Assembly (NCBI GenBank): GCA_964504335.1
Contig: CAZDET010000018.1
Coordinates: 1 to 64,000, forward strand
Direction of reading: 5' to 3'
Length of the DNA stretch: 64,000 bases
Source: CAZDET01 sp964504335
Lineage (GTDB): Bacteria; Bacteroidota; Bacteroidia; Chitinophagales; Saprospiraceae
Shown piece after piece: positions 8,817 through 18,043 of the stretch. The notes under the pieces were generated by a model that was not told the DNA's origin, searched no databases, and was given only the letters and a program-made list of their open reading frames with translations. The translations under genes were made by a program, and so were the position numbers. How positions within the stretch are numbered: position 1 is the stretch's first letter; each line of letters opens with the position of its first letter.

Positions 8817-9125
8817 ATGGATCAAGTATTTGAATTTTTCAACAGCAATCTCATCTTCATTTATTTGCTGATTTTCACGGCCATTCTCGGCTTTGAGGTT
8901 ATCTCGAAGGTGCCGACGGTGCTGCATACTCCGCTCATGTCGGGAGCCAATGCGATTAGCGGGGTCGTCATTATCGGAGCCATCTTGCTCGTACGGCAGG
9001 CCAGCCCGGATGATTATCTGTCGCTCGCGCTGGGCACCCTGGGGATCGTTCTGGGAATGATCAACGTGGTGGGCGGATTCGCCGTCACGGACCGCATGTT
9101 GGAAATGTTTAAGAAAAAACGCTAA
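8817..9125 (+). CDS. pntAB: NAD(P) transhydrogenase subunit alpha, part 2 (membrane)
   Basis: A 102-residue membrane subunit with three to four hydrophobic helices. The signature IFTAILGFEVISKVPTVLHT followed by PLMSGANAISGVVIIGAI is highly typical of the alpha-subunit membrane part (dII) of transhydrogenase. It provides half of the proton channel together with PntB, and it lies between pntAA (7-base gap) and pntB (14-base gap). Confidence 0.93.
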   Translation: MDQVFEFFNSNLIFIYLLIFTAILGFEVISKVPTVLHTPLMSGANAISGVVIIGAILLVRQASPDDYLSLALGTLGIVLGMINVVGGFAVTDRMLEMFKKKR

Positions 9126-9139
9126 ATCGCCCCCCTTAC

Positions 9140-10540
9140 ATGATACTAGCTACTACGATCAATTTTTCGTACCTCGTCGGTGCACTGCTCTACATCGTAG
9201 GCATTCGGCGGCTCGGATCGCCGGACACGGCGCGGCAAGGTAATCAGCTTGCAGCAATTGGAATGGGGCTGGCGATCGTAGCCACCCTGATCGCACCGCT
9301 GTCGGGCGATGGCAACTACGCCTGGATCGCCGGAGGACTATTAGTCGGCGCCGCTATCGGTTGGGTGGCCGCGCAGCGCGTGGCCATGACCGCCATGCCG
9401 CAAATGGTATCCATCTTCAACGGACTGGGAGGGGCTTGTGCGGTGGTGTTGGCTATGGCTGAGCTCTACCGCTATTTTGACGGAGCGACCGCCATGGAAA
9501 GTGGCGCTCGGGTCATTGTGGTACTGGCATTGCTCATCGGAGCGATTTCCTTTACGGGCAGCTTGCTGGCCTGGGGCAAACTAGAAGGCCGGGTCAACGA
9601 CCGCAAGATCACCTTTCAGGGTCACAACATTTTTAATCTGGTACTCCTGGCAATGCTCATCGGATTGGGCGCCTATTTGTCGATTGCCGGACTGGATGCC
9701 GGATGGGCCATAGCTCTGGCGTTGCTGGGGGTGGGGCTGTTTTACGGATTATCGTTTGTGGCACCCATCGGCGGGGCAGATATGCCGGTGGTGATTTCCC
9801 TGTTGAATTCCTTTACTGGATTGTCGGCAGCGACGGCTGGACTGATTTACGGAAATCAGATTATGATCGTCGGCGGTATTCTGGTGGGGGCATCGGGTAC
9901 CATTCTAACGATCTTGATGTGCCGAGCTATGAACCGGTCGCTGGCAAACGTACTCATCGGCGGCTTCGGTACGTCGGGTGGCGGTGGCGGTGCTGCCACC
10001 GGAGATAGAACCATCAAGGAAGTGACGCCGAGCGACCTGGCGATCCAATTGTACTATGCGCAATCGGTTATGGTCGTTCCGGGCTACGGACTCGCAGTAG
10101 CACAAGCCCAAAAAGCCTGTCGGGAACTCGATGAATTACTCGGAAAGAATGGGGTGGAAGTTAACTATGCCATCCATCCCGTAGCGGGGCGGATGCCGGG
10201 GCACATGAATGTGTTGCTCGCAGAAGCGGACGTCCCGTATCCTCAGTTGCTTGATCTGGACGATGCCAACGAGCGCTTCCCGAGTGCGGATGTGGTGCTG
10301 GTGATCGGTGCCAACGACGTGGTCAATCCGGCCGCAAACGACGATCCCGCCAGCCCCATTTATGGCATGCCTATCCTGAACGTATCGGATGCCAAACGGG
10401 TGGTAGTACTTAAGCGAAGCATGCGCAGCGGCTACGCCGGCATCCAAAACCCGCTATTCTTCCACGATAAAACCAATATGTTTTTCGGGGATGCCAAGGC
10501 CAGTTTGCAAAACCTGATCAAAGAAGTAAAAGACTTATAA
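9140..10540 (+). CDS. pntB: NAD(P) transhydrogenase subunit beta
   Basis: A 466-residue PntB with about eight membrane helices (residues 1-260), then a glycine-rich linker (FGTSGGGGGAATGDR) and the NADP(H)-binding dIII domain. dIII shows the fingerprint VVPGYGLAVAQAQKACREL, the HPVAGRMPGHMNVLLAEADV segment and VVLVIGANDVVNPAA, all characteristic. It completes the enzyme begun by the two preceding genes. The length is normal, and no damage is seen. Confidence 0.94.
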   Translation: MILATTINFSYLVGALLYIVGIRRLGSPDTARQGNQLAAIGMGLAIVATLIAPLSGDGNYAWIAGGLLVGAAIGWVAAQRVAMTAMPQMVSIFNGLGGACAVVLAMAELYRYFDGATAMESGARVIVVLALLIGAISFTGSLLAWGKLEGRVNDRKITFQGHNIFNLVLLAMLIGLGAYLSIAGLDAGWAIALALLGVGLFYGLSFVAPIGGADMPVVISLLNSFTGLSAATAGLIYGNQIMIVGGILVGASGTILTILMCRAMNRSLANVLIGGFGTSGGGGGAATGDRTIKEVTPSDLAIQLYYAQSVMVVPGYGLAVAQAQKACRELDELLGKNGVEVNYAIHPVAGRMPGHMNVLLAEADVPYPQLLDLDDANERFPSADVVLVIGANDVVNPAANDDPASPIYGMPILNVSDAKRVVVLKRSMRSGYAGIQNPLFFHDKTNMFFGDAKASLQNLIKEVKDL

Positions 10541-10547
10541 AAAAGAA

Positions 10548-10585
10548 CTCACCACCTAACCACCTCCCAATTATTTCACCACCTA
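10548..10585. repeat. Short intergenic repeat, ACCACCT family
   Basis: Three copies of the CACCACCT/ACCACCTC motif fall in the 42-base gap between the convergent pntB and thioredoxin-like genes. Related tracts occur at 12574-12591 and 24655-24790. Confidence 0.45.
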
Positions 10586-11095
10586 CTTAAAATCTTCCCA
10601 CTTCGTATCCATGAAGTGATCACCTCCGATGTAGCGGAGTTCCTTGAGCATTTGCTCCTTTTGCTTATACCCGGGGCTGACGGTGATCAGCTGCTCTTGT
10701 TCGTTGAGATAGACCACGCTGGGGTAGCTCATTTTGCCTTGCAGGAGAGCGGCGGCAAGCTCGTGGTAGCCACGGCGGCCGGAGGCAACGAATTTGAAGG
10801 TTTGGCCCTTGTAAGTGATGTCTGGCTTCTGCTCGGCATCCAGTTTGATGGCGTAATAGTTTTCGTTGAGGTAAGAAACCACTTCCGGATCGGAGAACGT
10901 AGTCGCGTCCATGCGCTTGCACCAGCCGCACCAGTCGGTGTACACATCGACGAACAGTTTGCGCGGCTCCTTTTCCATGGCCTGGATAGCTTCTTCCCAA
11001 CTCATCCACTGCACCTCAACAGCCGGTGGTGGGGTGGCAGTGCTGGAAAAAAAGAACCCAGCAAGCAGCAGTGTAAAGAATGCAACATTTTTCAT
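10583..11095 (-). CDS. Periplasmic thioredoxin-family protein
   Basis: A 170-residue thioredoxin-fold protein. The signal peptide KNVAFFTLLLAGFFFSSTATPP supports export, and I chose the ATG at 11095 because it begins this signal sequence. The longer in-frame start at 11188 adds 31 residues that are not signal-like. The active site is WCGWCKRMD (CxxC) about residue 50, preceded by KLFVDVYTDW and followed by YAIKLDAEQKPDI; a cis-Pro region is present in KMSYPSVVYL. It probably reduces or maintains thiols in envelope proteins. It stands alone, convergent with pntB. Confidence 0.85.
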   Translation of the reverse strand: MKNVAFFTLLLAGFFFSSTATPPPAVEVQWMSWEEAIQAMEKEPRKLFVDVYTDWCGWCKRMDATTFSDPEVVSYLNENYYAIKLDAEQKPDITYKGQTFKFVASGRRGYHELAAALLQGKMSYPSVVYLNEQEQLITVSPGYKQKEQMLKELRYIGGDHFMDTKWEDFK

Positions 11096-11220
11096 ATTCG
11101 TTCCTTTATAGCTCGTTTCAATAGAATTGACCAAAAATAAGTAAGCTTTTGGGAATCCTTTTTGGGAACAATCGGGATTAACGATCAAATAACAGCCCGC
11201 TTCCCAAAGAAATAAATGTA

Positions 11221-11784
11221 ATGGCGCACAAAATTGTTATCGCAGTAGCCGGATCGAGCGGCTCGATTTACGCAAAAGTGCTGTTCGACCGGCTGGTGAG
11301 CCTGCGCGATCAGTGGGAGGCAGTGGGAGTGGTAATGAGTGATAATGCCCGGTATAATTGGGAACTCGAACTGGGCCAGCCCGACTACGATCAGTATCCG
11401 TTTGATTTCTATGCCAAACGCGATTTTAGAGCTCCCTTTGCGTCGGGTTCCGCCCGCTACGGCAGTATGATCGTGTGTCCCTGCAGTATGGGGCTACTCG
11501 GCCGCGTTGCAAGCGGCATCAGCAACGACCTGGCCACCCGCGCTGCCGATGTCATCCTAAAGGAGCGTCGCCGGCTGATTCTCGTCACTCGTGAAACCCC
11601 ACTGAGTTTATTGCATTTGCGCAATATGACTACTGTCACGGAGGCCGGAGGCATTATCCTGCCGGCCGTCCCCAATTTCTACAGCCTGCCGGAAAGTACC
11701 GAAGCGATCGCGGCAACCGTCGTCGATCGTGCCCTCGATCTGATCGGGCTCGAGCTGGATACATACCGATGGGGGGAAGAATAA
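11221..11784 (+). CDS. ubiX: UbiX-type flavin prenyltransferase
   Basis: A 187-residue flavoprotein of the UbiX/Pad1 family. Members prenylate FMN with dimethylallyl phosphate to make the cofactor of UbiD-type decarboxylases. Visible motifs: AVAGSSGSIYAKVLFDRL (FMN phosphate loop), CPCSMGLLGRVASGISNDL, and RRLILVTRETPLSLLHLRNM with the conserved RETPL. No ubiD gene lies next to it here. Family membership is firm; whether it serves quinone synthesis or another decarboxylase is not shown by the context. Confidence 0.9.
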   Translation: MAHKIVIAVAGSSGSIYAKVLFDRLVSLRDQWEAVGVVMSDNARYNWELELGQPDYDQYPFDFYAKRDFRAPFASGSARYGSMIVCPCSMGLLGRVASGISNDLATRAADVILKERRRLILVTRETPLSLLHLRNMTTVTEAGGIILPAVPNFYSLPESTEAIAATVVDRALDLIGLELDTYRWGEE

Positions 11785-11799
11785 AGGGAGGTTTTGCCT

Positions 11800-12480
11800 T
11801 TAAGCGAGTTTCGCCATATCGCGCACCAAAATTTTTCCGCGATTGAAGTAGATCAAATCCATTTTCTTTAGCTCGTTCAGCACGAGGGTAACCGTCTGAC
11901 GGGAAGTGCAGGTAATATTAGCAATATCCTGGTGGGTCAGGCTGTGCTTGAGCAGCATTTCGTAGCCAACGCGGCGACCGTGCTGCTTGACACTATCTTT
12001 GATGAATTCGATGATGCGGGTACGGGCATCTTTGAAAATGAGGCTTTCCAACTTCGTTTCGGCGGCCATCAGGCGGTTGCCGAATAGGTTCATCACGCGG
12101 CTCGACAATTCAAAATTGTGCTGGAGCAATTGCTTGAAATCTTCTACCCGCAGGCAATACAGGTGTACGTCTTCCTTGAGGGCCTGCGCAAATTCCTGGC
12201 GCTCGGTTTCACCGACAAGGCTCAACTCGCCAAACATGGCCTGCGGATGGAGCAGGTGCTTGATCACCTCCTTGCCATCGACACTGTGGGTGCCGAGCTT
12301 GATGGTGCCTTTCGACAAAAAGTAAATCGTATCGGAAGGATCGCCGGGAAGGTAGATAAAGCTGTAGCGCTTCTTCACGCGCAACTCCAGCATGTCGGAG
12401 AGCAGATGTTTTTCTTCAGGAGAAAGTACGGAAAAGAGCGGAAACTGGTCGAGCAGAGCGTTTTTCATCGTCGTTGTCAT
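11800..12480 (-). CDS. Crp/Fnr-family transcriptional regulator
   Basis: A 226-residue regulator with an N-terminal cyclic-nucleotide-binding-like beta-roll (about 15-130; SFIYLPGDPSDTIYFLSKGTIKLG, then FGELSLVGE) and a C-terminal winged helix (HQDIANITCTSRQTVTLVLNEL). There is no Fnr-type N-terminal cysteine set, so oxygen sensing through an Fe-S cluster is unlikely. I use the ATG at 12480; the ATG at 12468 is an alternative. The longer frame back to 12606 runs through an ACCACCTC repeat and is not family-like. It is convergent with ubiX (15-base gap). The ligand is unknown. Confidence 0.85.
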   Translation of the reverse strand: MTTTMKNALLDQFPLFSVLSPEEKHLLSDMLELRVKKRYSFIYLPGDPSDTIYFLSKGTIKLGTHSVDGKEVIKHLLHPQAMFGELSLVGETERQEFAQALKEDVHLYCLRVEDFKQLLQHNFELSSRVMNLFGNRLMAAETKLESLIFKDARTRIIEFIKDSVKQHGRRVGYEMLLKHSLTHQDIANITCTSRQTVTLVLNELKKMDLIYFNRGKILVRDMAKLA

Positions 12481-12573
12481 AAGGCTGCCAAATTGTGCCC
12501 CTGTTTGTGAGGCAGATTCATCTGTAGAGACACGAATATTTGGTCGTGCCCCTATCGGAGCCGTATTTTTTTT

Positions 12574-12591
12574 AGGTGGTGAGGTGGTGAG
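12574..12591. repeat. Short intergenic repeat, AGGTGGTGAGGTGGTGAG
   Basis: Two tandem units of AGGTGGTG lie between the Crp gene start and the DUF4249 gene end. They are the same family as the tracts at 10548-10585 and 24655-24790. Confidence 0.5.
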
Positions 12592-12608
12592 AAACCAAAA
12601 GACCATCC

Positions 12609-13547
12609 CTACTCGTGAGAGACTTGTGCCTCGGCCCTGCTGGTGCTGAAGCCGGCGAATACGCCAACCCCATTATCGATATTGCTGATGATGAATACGG
12701 GCGTGCTGAGGCCACCGCTGCCGCTGTTTTGTTGGCGGCTTACCGAGGCGTAGTAGTCGTAGTATTCTTTGGAAACGGTGTGCAGCTCGGCGATCAGGCG
12801 GCCGAGTTTTTGGTCCTTGCGGTCGATTTCGATGGTAAGGTCAAAAGCGAGCGACCCGCCAAAGGGTTTATCCTCGATGAGTAAGCCACCAGTGACGGCG
12901 GGCAGGAAGCTATTGTTGTCTCCCAGGCTACTAAATATAAGTGGCTCGGTAGAAATGCCAGTGACGGAGGTGTCTTTGTTGATGACGTCGAATTCGATGA
13001 ATTCCTGGTAAAAGTTGAGTTGGTAGAAGTTGGGCGCATTAGTCGGGTCCTCGTAATCGATGGCCACTTCGTAAAACACGCGGTTCATGGAATTGTCCCG
13101 GCCATCCATTTCGTGCACGCTGTTCACCGCCAAACTGACGGGTACTGCTTCGGGGATGGAGGTAGACGCGAAGACTGGTTCAAAATCGGGCGCGCTGATT
13201 TCCAGTTGATAGGCTGCGCCCACTTGGGGCAATATCTCGCTGATGTAGACCGAATCCATCGTGAGGCCATTGGGTACGAACGAGAGGTGTTCGACAAATT
13301 GTCCGTTTTCGAATAACTTGACGGAGGCATTAGTGACTACACCGGCCGGCTGGGTATTGAAGATGGGTTGGGTGGAGCTTAGGCGGACCTCAACTGCTTT
13401 GCCCACGGCTACATTAGCGGATACGCTAAGCTGCGGTTCGGGCACATCGATATTGTGATCGAGCGGCTCCTGACATGCCGTCATCAGCAAGAAACCGCTC
13501 CAAAATAGTAGCGGAAAACAGCGCCGGTAACCTGTGAACAACCACAT
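12609..13547 (-). CDS. DUF4249-type outer-membrane lipoprotein
   Basis: A 312-residue lipoprotein. The signal ends in a lipobox (GFLLMTAC followed by QEPLD), so the mature protein starts at a lipidated Cys. The beta-rich body opens with PQLSVSANVAVGKAVEVRLSSTQPI, typical of DUF4249. That family is known to be encoded beside STN/TonB receptors and FecIR pairs in Bacteroidota. It probably works as the receptor's surface partner. I chose the ATG at 13547; an in-frame TTG at 13577 would add 10 residues. It lies 79 bases after the TonB receptor gene in the same direction. Confidence 0.82.
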   Translation of the reverse strand: MWLFTGYRRCFPLLFWSGFLLMTACQEPLDHNIDVPEPQLSVSANVAVGKAVEVRLSSTQPIFNTQPAGVVTNASVKLFENGQFVEHLSFVPNGLTMDSVYISEILPQVGAAYQLEISAPDFEPVFASTSIPEAVPVSLAVNSVHEMDGRDNSMNRVFYEVAIDYEDPTNAPNFYQLNFYQEFIEFDVINKDTSVTGISTEPLIFSSLGDNNSFLPAVTGGLLIEDKPFGGSLAFDLTIEIDRKDQKLGRLIAELHTVSKEYYDYYASVSRQQNSGSGGLSTPVFIISNIDNGVGVFAGFSTSRAEAQVSHE

Positions 13548-13626
13548 GGGTATCAATTTACGTGGGAAATTAGGCAAAATTAAGCGGACGCGAAAGGGGT
13601 AATCAGTGTAGATTCGTCCATATAGC

Positions 13627-16281
13627 TTAAAATGTTATACTGTAATTCAGGCTTGGAAGCAGCGGTGCGATCCAGGCCTGCACGAGCTCGCGACTGGTCT
13701 GAAACTGACCGTCCCGCAACTGTAAAACGGTACGAAGGTCGTAATAGATTGGGTTGCGCCGGTCGTAGGCGTTGTACAGGCCAACGCTCAGTTGGTGGCG
13801 GAACACATCCGATTGCCATTGCATGGTGGCGCTGAGATCGAGGCGATGGTAGGTAGGAAAGCGCAGTTGGTTTTTATCGCCCAGTACAAAGGTGGTGATG
13901 ACGTCATTTTCCAGGCCATCGATGGTTGTTGGCGTCTCGTAAGTGGCTAGTGGGAAACTGAAGGCGGAGCCGGAGCTGCGCAAATAATTAGCGGAAAGCA
14001 AGAGCCAGGGCCGGGCCTGATAGGCGAAGGCGATCTTGAAATCGTGACGTCGATCGTAGCGAAACGGGAAGGTTCGCCCGCGGTTAACGCGATCGAACTG
14101 GCGGTCGGACCGAGCGAGGGTATAGCTGACCCAGCCGGTGAGCCGGCCGCGTTTCTTGACGAGGAGCACCTCCCAGCCGGCGGCTTCGCCGCGGCCGCTC
14201 GTCAGGTTGTCGCGGTAGTCTTCGATGCCGTCGGTGCCTTCGCTGAAGCTCACCAGATGGGTCATGTTTCGGAGGTAGACTTCCGTTTCGAGCGCGTACT
14301 CCTCGCCGAGATCATAGGTCAGTCCGGTGCTGTATTGATCGGCAACGGCCGGAGGCGCTTCCAGCGTGGCGGGCACCCACAGGTCGCTGGGTAGGCCAAT
14401 ACTATTTGCCGAAAGGCGGTGGATGTACTGGACCGTTCGGTCGTAGCTGGCTTTCCAGTCGAGCCGTTTGGTGAGTTGTACGCCCAGGGCCAGTCGGGGC
14501 TGAAGATTCCAGTAAGTGGTAGGGTTGATCGACCACCCGCTGAGGTGCAGGCCGGCCTGCCACCACCAGCGGCGGTATCGACGGCGGTACTGCAGGTAGA
14601 AATTAAACTCCTGGCTCTCGCTGGTCAGGTCGGTTGGCCGGACTTCAAAATCCTCCACACAGGGGGGAAATTCGCGGGCGTTTGGAGTGAACCGATGCGC
14701 AGTTAAGGCGGCACCAAATCGCCAATCGCGGCCCGGTAGCGGCAATATATGGCCGTCGAATCGCAATCCGATATCGCGGATACTGGACTGAAAGATCCCC
14801 TCCAGACATTGAAAAATGATCGACTCGCCCGTCACCAAATTTTGAACCGAATCCGATTCGGTGTAGCCACCGTCTGTGGCCAGCCGGCTATAAGTGGCCG
14901 TGAGATTGCCGAAAAATTTATCGGAAAACAAATGATTCCAACGCAGTGCAGCAACAGTATTGCCCCATTGCAAATGTTCGCCCACCTGCTGGTCGAATCT
15001 CCAGGGGCGGAGCTGATTGGTAGTTGTATTTCGAACAATCAGCGTATCCGACCGCGTCGATCCATCACGGTATTCGTCAAACCCTCGATACACACTCAGG
15101 TACACACGGTCTGATTGGGAAAACTGGTGATTCAGCTTGACGTTAAAATCGTAAAACTTGTAATCGGTGCTACCGATTTCTCCACGCTTGGCTTTATCGC
15201 GGCGGGTCAGTTCCTGGATGAAGTGCTGAACGTGTGAGAGCCGTCCGCTAACGAGAAAGGAGGAGGTGCCGACACGGAGGGGCCCTTCCAGGGTAAGCCG
15301 GGAGGTCAGCAGGCCAATGTCGGCCTGGCCAGCCAGTTCGTACAGATTGCCCTCTTTGGTGCGCACGTCGATGACCCCGGCTAGTCGGCCCCCAAAGTTG
15401 GCCGGAATGGCACTTTTGTAAATATCGACCGATCGCAGGCTTTGCTCGTTAAAAATGCTGAACAGCCCGCCGGCGTGATTGACATTGTAGACGGGTACAC
15501 CATCCAGCAGCACGAGGTTTTGGCCCGCGTCGGCTCCCCGGATGTGGATGCCTTCCAGACCGTCGGCTCCGGACGTGATTCCCGGAAGGAGTAGTGCCAG
15601 GCGCAGTGGATCGGCTTCGCCTGCCAGGCGCGGAAGCCGTTTCATTTCCTGCAGAGGGAGGCTGACGGGTTCCGCCGTGCGAAGGTGGCTCGAATCTCCC
15701 GAGATGACCAGCACCTGGGGGATTTCTGTCAAATCGGGCAAGAGCTGAATCCGTAGCCGCTTGTCTTTGCCGGAGGGAAGCGAACGGTAGTCCGTTTTAT
15801 AGCCGAGGTAGCTGATGGTTAGATTTACCGGTCCGCGGGGAAGGGTCAGGCTGAAAAATCCGTATTCATCGGAGGCTGTGCCGAAGCCGGATGCCCGGTC
15901 GAACACGTTGGCACCAATTAATCGCTCCCCACTTTCCCGATCCTCCACAAAACCGCTGATGGTACGTCGTTGCTCGACCGGCCGCTCCAGGATGAGAATT
16001 TGCTGGCCTGCTTGCCGGTAGTACAGCTGGGTGTCTTCCAACAAAAAATCCAATACCCGGCGCAGTGGCCAGCGGGTGATGTGCACCTCTACTACCCGGT
16101 CGGGAATTTGATCGGATCGGTAACTCATCCCGATGCGCTCTTCGAAAATCAGGTAGTTGAGCGCATCCGTCAGGCGGGTTTCGCCCAATTCCATATCAAC
16201 GAGGCGATCCAACGGCGAATCCTGCCCCGACAGGCCAGTCAGGGAGCAAAAAAGCAAGAGTAGAGATAGCCATCGAACCAT
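13627..16281 (-). CDS. TonB-dependent receptor with STN signalling domain
   Basis: An 884-residue outer-membrane receptor. In order: a signal peptide (VRWLSLLLLFCSLTGLSGQ); an STN domain (about 28-100, LVDMELGETRLTDALNYLIF) that in FecA-type systems contacts FecR; a carboxypeptidase-regulatory-like domain (about 108-190, ISGFVEDRESGERLIGANV); a plug (about 200-320, IHIRGADAGQNLVLLDGVPV); and a 22-strand-type barrel. The STN domain plus the upstream sigma/FecR pair make a surface-signalling receptor. The ligand is unknown; family relatives take up siderophores, metals or glycans. It comes 117 bases after fecR in the same leftward run. Confidence 0.9.
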   Translation of the reverse strand: MVRWLSLLLLFCSLTGLSGQDSPLDRLVDMELGETRLTDALNYLIFEERIGMSYRSDQIPDRVVEVHITRWPLRRVLDFLLEDTQLYYRQAGQQILILERPVEQRRTISGFVEDRESGERLIGANVFDRASGFGTASDEYGFFSLTLPRGPVNLTISYLGYKTDYRSLPSGKDKRLRIQLLPDLTEIPQVLVISGDSSHLRTAEPVSLPLQEMKRLPRLAGEADPLRLALLLPGITSGADGLEGIHIRGADAGQNLVLLDGVPVYNVNHAGGLFSIFNEQSLRSVDIYKSAIPANFGGRLAGVIDVRTKEGNLYELAGQADIGLLTSRLTLEGPLRVGTSSFLVSGRLSHVQHFIQELTRRDKAKRGEIGSTDYKFYDFNVKLNHQFSQSDRVYLSVYRGFDEYRDGSTRSDTLIVRNTTTNQLRPWRFDQQVGEHLQWGNTVAALRWNHLFSDKFFGNLTATYSRLATDGGYTESDSVQNLVTGESIIFQCLEGIFQSSIRDIGLRFDGHILPLPGRDWRFGAALTAHRFTPNAREFPPCVEDFEVRPTDLTSESQEFNFYLQYRRRYRRWWWQAGLHLSGWSINPTTYWNLQPRLALGVQLTKRLDWKASYDRTVQYIHRLSANSIGLPSDLWVPATLEAPPAVADQYSTGLTYDLGEEYALETEVYLRNMTHLVSFSEGTDGIEDYRDNLTSGRGEAAGWEVLLVKKRGRLTGWVSYTLARSDRQFDRVNRGRTFPFRYDRRHDFKIAFAYQARPWLLLSANYLRSSGSAFSFPLATYETPTTIDGLENDVITTFVLGDKNQLRFPTYHRLDLSATMQWQSDVFRHQLSVGLYNAYDRRNPIYYDLRTVLQLRDGQFQTSRELVQAWIAPLLPSLNYSITF

Positions 16282-16398
16282 GCCGTATCTAGACTATGCC
16301 TCCAACCAGGACGACAGGTCGCTCGGAGGGACGGGTTCAGATTAAATGACGGAAGGGGTGCTGCAGCCGTTGGGTAAATGTCGGATTTTAAGAAATGC

Positions 16399-17349
16399 TT
16401 AACGGCAAACGCCTTCCAGGCGATAAGCGTTGCGATCTACCATCGAGAGCGATACCCCGAGTTGGTCCTTCAAGTATGCCTGAACGGCGGAAAAATCATC
16501 GAGGGTTTCTCTTTTCAGCAAACCGGTGAGGGGGCAGGTATCATTGCCCGCTTTCAGATCGATCCGGATGGTATAATATCGCTCCAACATTTCCGAAACC
16601 TCCGGTAGGGTGGTATTCCGAAATTCCAGCTGATGCGTGTGCCAGGCTTGCCGGTTGAGTAAGGTATTCGTGCGGCGCTCCATGCGCTGAGAGCCATGGT
16701 GGTAGATGCCGCATTGATTGGCTTCCAGAGGTAACGCCTCCTCGGTGGTCAGGGCACGAAATTCAACCAATCCGGTGGTCACCTCCGTTTCGGTGAAGTC
16801 CTCCTCCGGGTACGCTCGCAGGTTGAACGACGTTCCTTTTACCACCACCTCTATCTCTTCGGTGCTAATAGAAAAGGGCCGGTCGGGGGCATGGGCGATT
16901 TCAAAAAAGGCCTCTCCGGAAAACCTTATGGCCCGTCGGTCCTCCTCGAAGTTAGCTGGATATTCCAGGCGGCTGCGCTCGTTGAGCAACGCCGTACTGC
17001 CGTCGGGCAGCGTAACCAATTGCTGCTCGCCCGGGGCGGTAGTCACTACAGAATAGGCCCGGGGCGCGTCTAAGTGCTGGTTGTTGTAAACCAGGTAGGC
17101 TAAACCCGCTGCAACGACCAGGGCGGCAGCTGCCGCAAAACGCCGCAGCGCCACCAGCCGGATGCGCTTCTTGCTTTGCATCCGATCGCGCAGGCGCTCC
17201 CAGCCGGCATCGACGTTTGGTTCGAAGGACTGGCCGTACCGAGCGCTCTCTTCCCATAAACGATCGAGTTCGCGAGTCATTTTATCTTCTGATCGATCTG
17301 GTTGATCGCGTTCGCGTAACCAGTTTTTGTATTGCTGTTCTCTATCCAT
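16399..17349 (-). CDS. FecR-family anti-sigma factor
   Basis: A 316-residue single-pass membrane anti-sigma factor. The cytoplasmic N-terminus (about 1-75) precedes the membrane helix ALRRFAAAAALVVAAGLAYL. A periplasmic FecR domain follows (TAPGEQQLVTLPDGSTALLN, FSGEAFFEI, VKGTSFNLRAYPEED), and the C-terminus is DUF4974-like (LEFRNTTLPEVSEMLERYY). The ATG at 17349 overlaps the sigma-factor stop by 8 bases, suggesting translational coupling. A longer frame starting at 17412 lies inside the sigma gene and is less likely. It should hold the sigma factor until the receptor's STN domain signals. Confidence 0.9.
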   Translation of the reverse strand: MDREQQYKNWLRERDQPDRSEDKMTRELDRLWEESARYGQSFEPNVDAGWERLRDRMQSKKRIRLVALRRFAAAAALVVAAGLAYLVYNNQHLDAPRAYSVVTTAPGEQQLVTLPDGSTALLNERSRLEYPANFEEDRRAIRFSGEAFFEIAHAPDRPFSISTEEIEVVVKGTSFNLRAYPEEDFTETEVTTGLVEFRALTTEEALPLEANQCGIYHHGSQRMERRTNTLLNRQAWHTHQLEFRNTTLPEVSEMLERYYTIRIDLKAGNDTCPLTGLLKRETLDDFSAVQAYLKDQLGVSLSMVDRNAYRLEGVCR

Positions 17350-18043
17350 AATGCTCCTCTCCACTAGGGATAACACGAATATGAGGCAGAACCCCCAAAG
17401 ATGGCATTTCAAAGACCACCTTCTTTGTGTCAGCGCCCTGACGAAGCAATTGTTGCCCGGGTTGAGGCTGCCAAATCAGCAAGGTAACCGACAAAACGAG
17501 GGTGATGAGCCGCGAGAGTTGGCTGCGCAACAGCCGCAGAGCTCTGGTCATCTGATTTTCGACCGTTTTAACGCTAATGTCCAGCCGATCGGCGATTTCC
17601 TTATTGGAAAGATCTTCGAAGCGGTTTAGCACGAACACGATGCGGCAGCGTTCGGGTAGCTGATCGATTGCCCGTTGGATCGCCTGTTCCAATTCATCGC
17701 GTTCGAGGCGCTGTTGGGCACCGGTGCGGTCATCGGCCAGGGGAAGTTCTGCGGGAGACTGATCGCTGAGCGGCAGCCGTTGATCCCGCAGATAGTTCAG
17801 CGACCGGTTTACGACAGCCCGCCGCAAATAAGCACCTACGGAGCCCTTGATGCGCAGCCGGCTCCGGCTGCGCCACAACTCGAAGAACACCTCCTGCGCC
17901 AAATCCTCGGCTAGATTGGAATCGCGCAAAATGCGGAAAGCCGACCGGCACATGTCGGCATAAAACTCGCGGAACAGCCACTCCATAGCTGCTTCGTCGC
18001 CCCGCTGCAGGCGGTTGATCCACTGATTATCCGAAGCGTCCAA
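17342..18043 (-). CDS. ECF RNA polymerase sigma factor
   Basis: A 233-residue sigma-70 family ECF factor. Region 2 is seen in MEWLFREFYADMCRSAFRIL and DSNLAEDLAQEVFFELWRSR. Region 4 is seen in QLPERCRIVFVLNRFEDLSN and KEIADRLDISVKTVENQMTR. It belongs with the FecI-like Bacteroidota expansion and is paired with the overlapping fecR, TonB receptor and DUF4249 genes, which it presumably transcribes. Unusual: about 55 residues continue after the region-4 helix-turn-helix, including a hydrophobic stretch (LITLVLSVTLLIW). The extension may be an artefact of overlap with fecR or a real tail. Confidence 0.9.
   Translation of the reverse strand: MDASDNQWINRLQRGDEAAMEWLFREFYADMCRSAFRILRDSNLAEDLAQEVFFELWRSRSRLRIKGSVGAYLRRAVVNRSLNYLRDQRLPLSDQSPAELPLADDRTGAQQRLERDELEQAIQRAIDQLPERCRIVFVLNRFEDLSNKEIADRLDISVKTVENQMTRALRLLRSQLSRLITLVLSVTLLIWQPQPGQQLLRQGADTKKVVFEMPSLGVLPHIRVIPSGEEHYG

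Noticed and set aside
12495..12553. GTGCCCCT occurring twice upstream of the Crp gene
   Set aside because: Two 8-mers about 51 bases apart could be operators, but the sites are not palindromic and there is no promoter match to anchor them.
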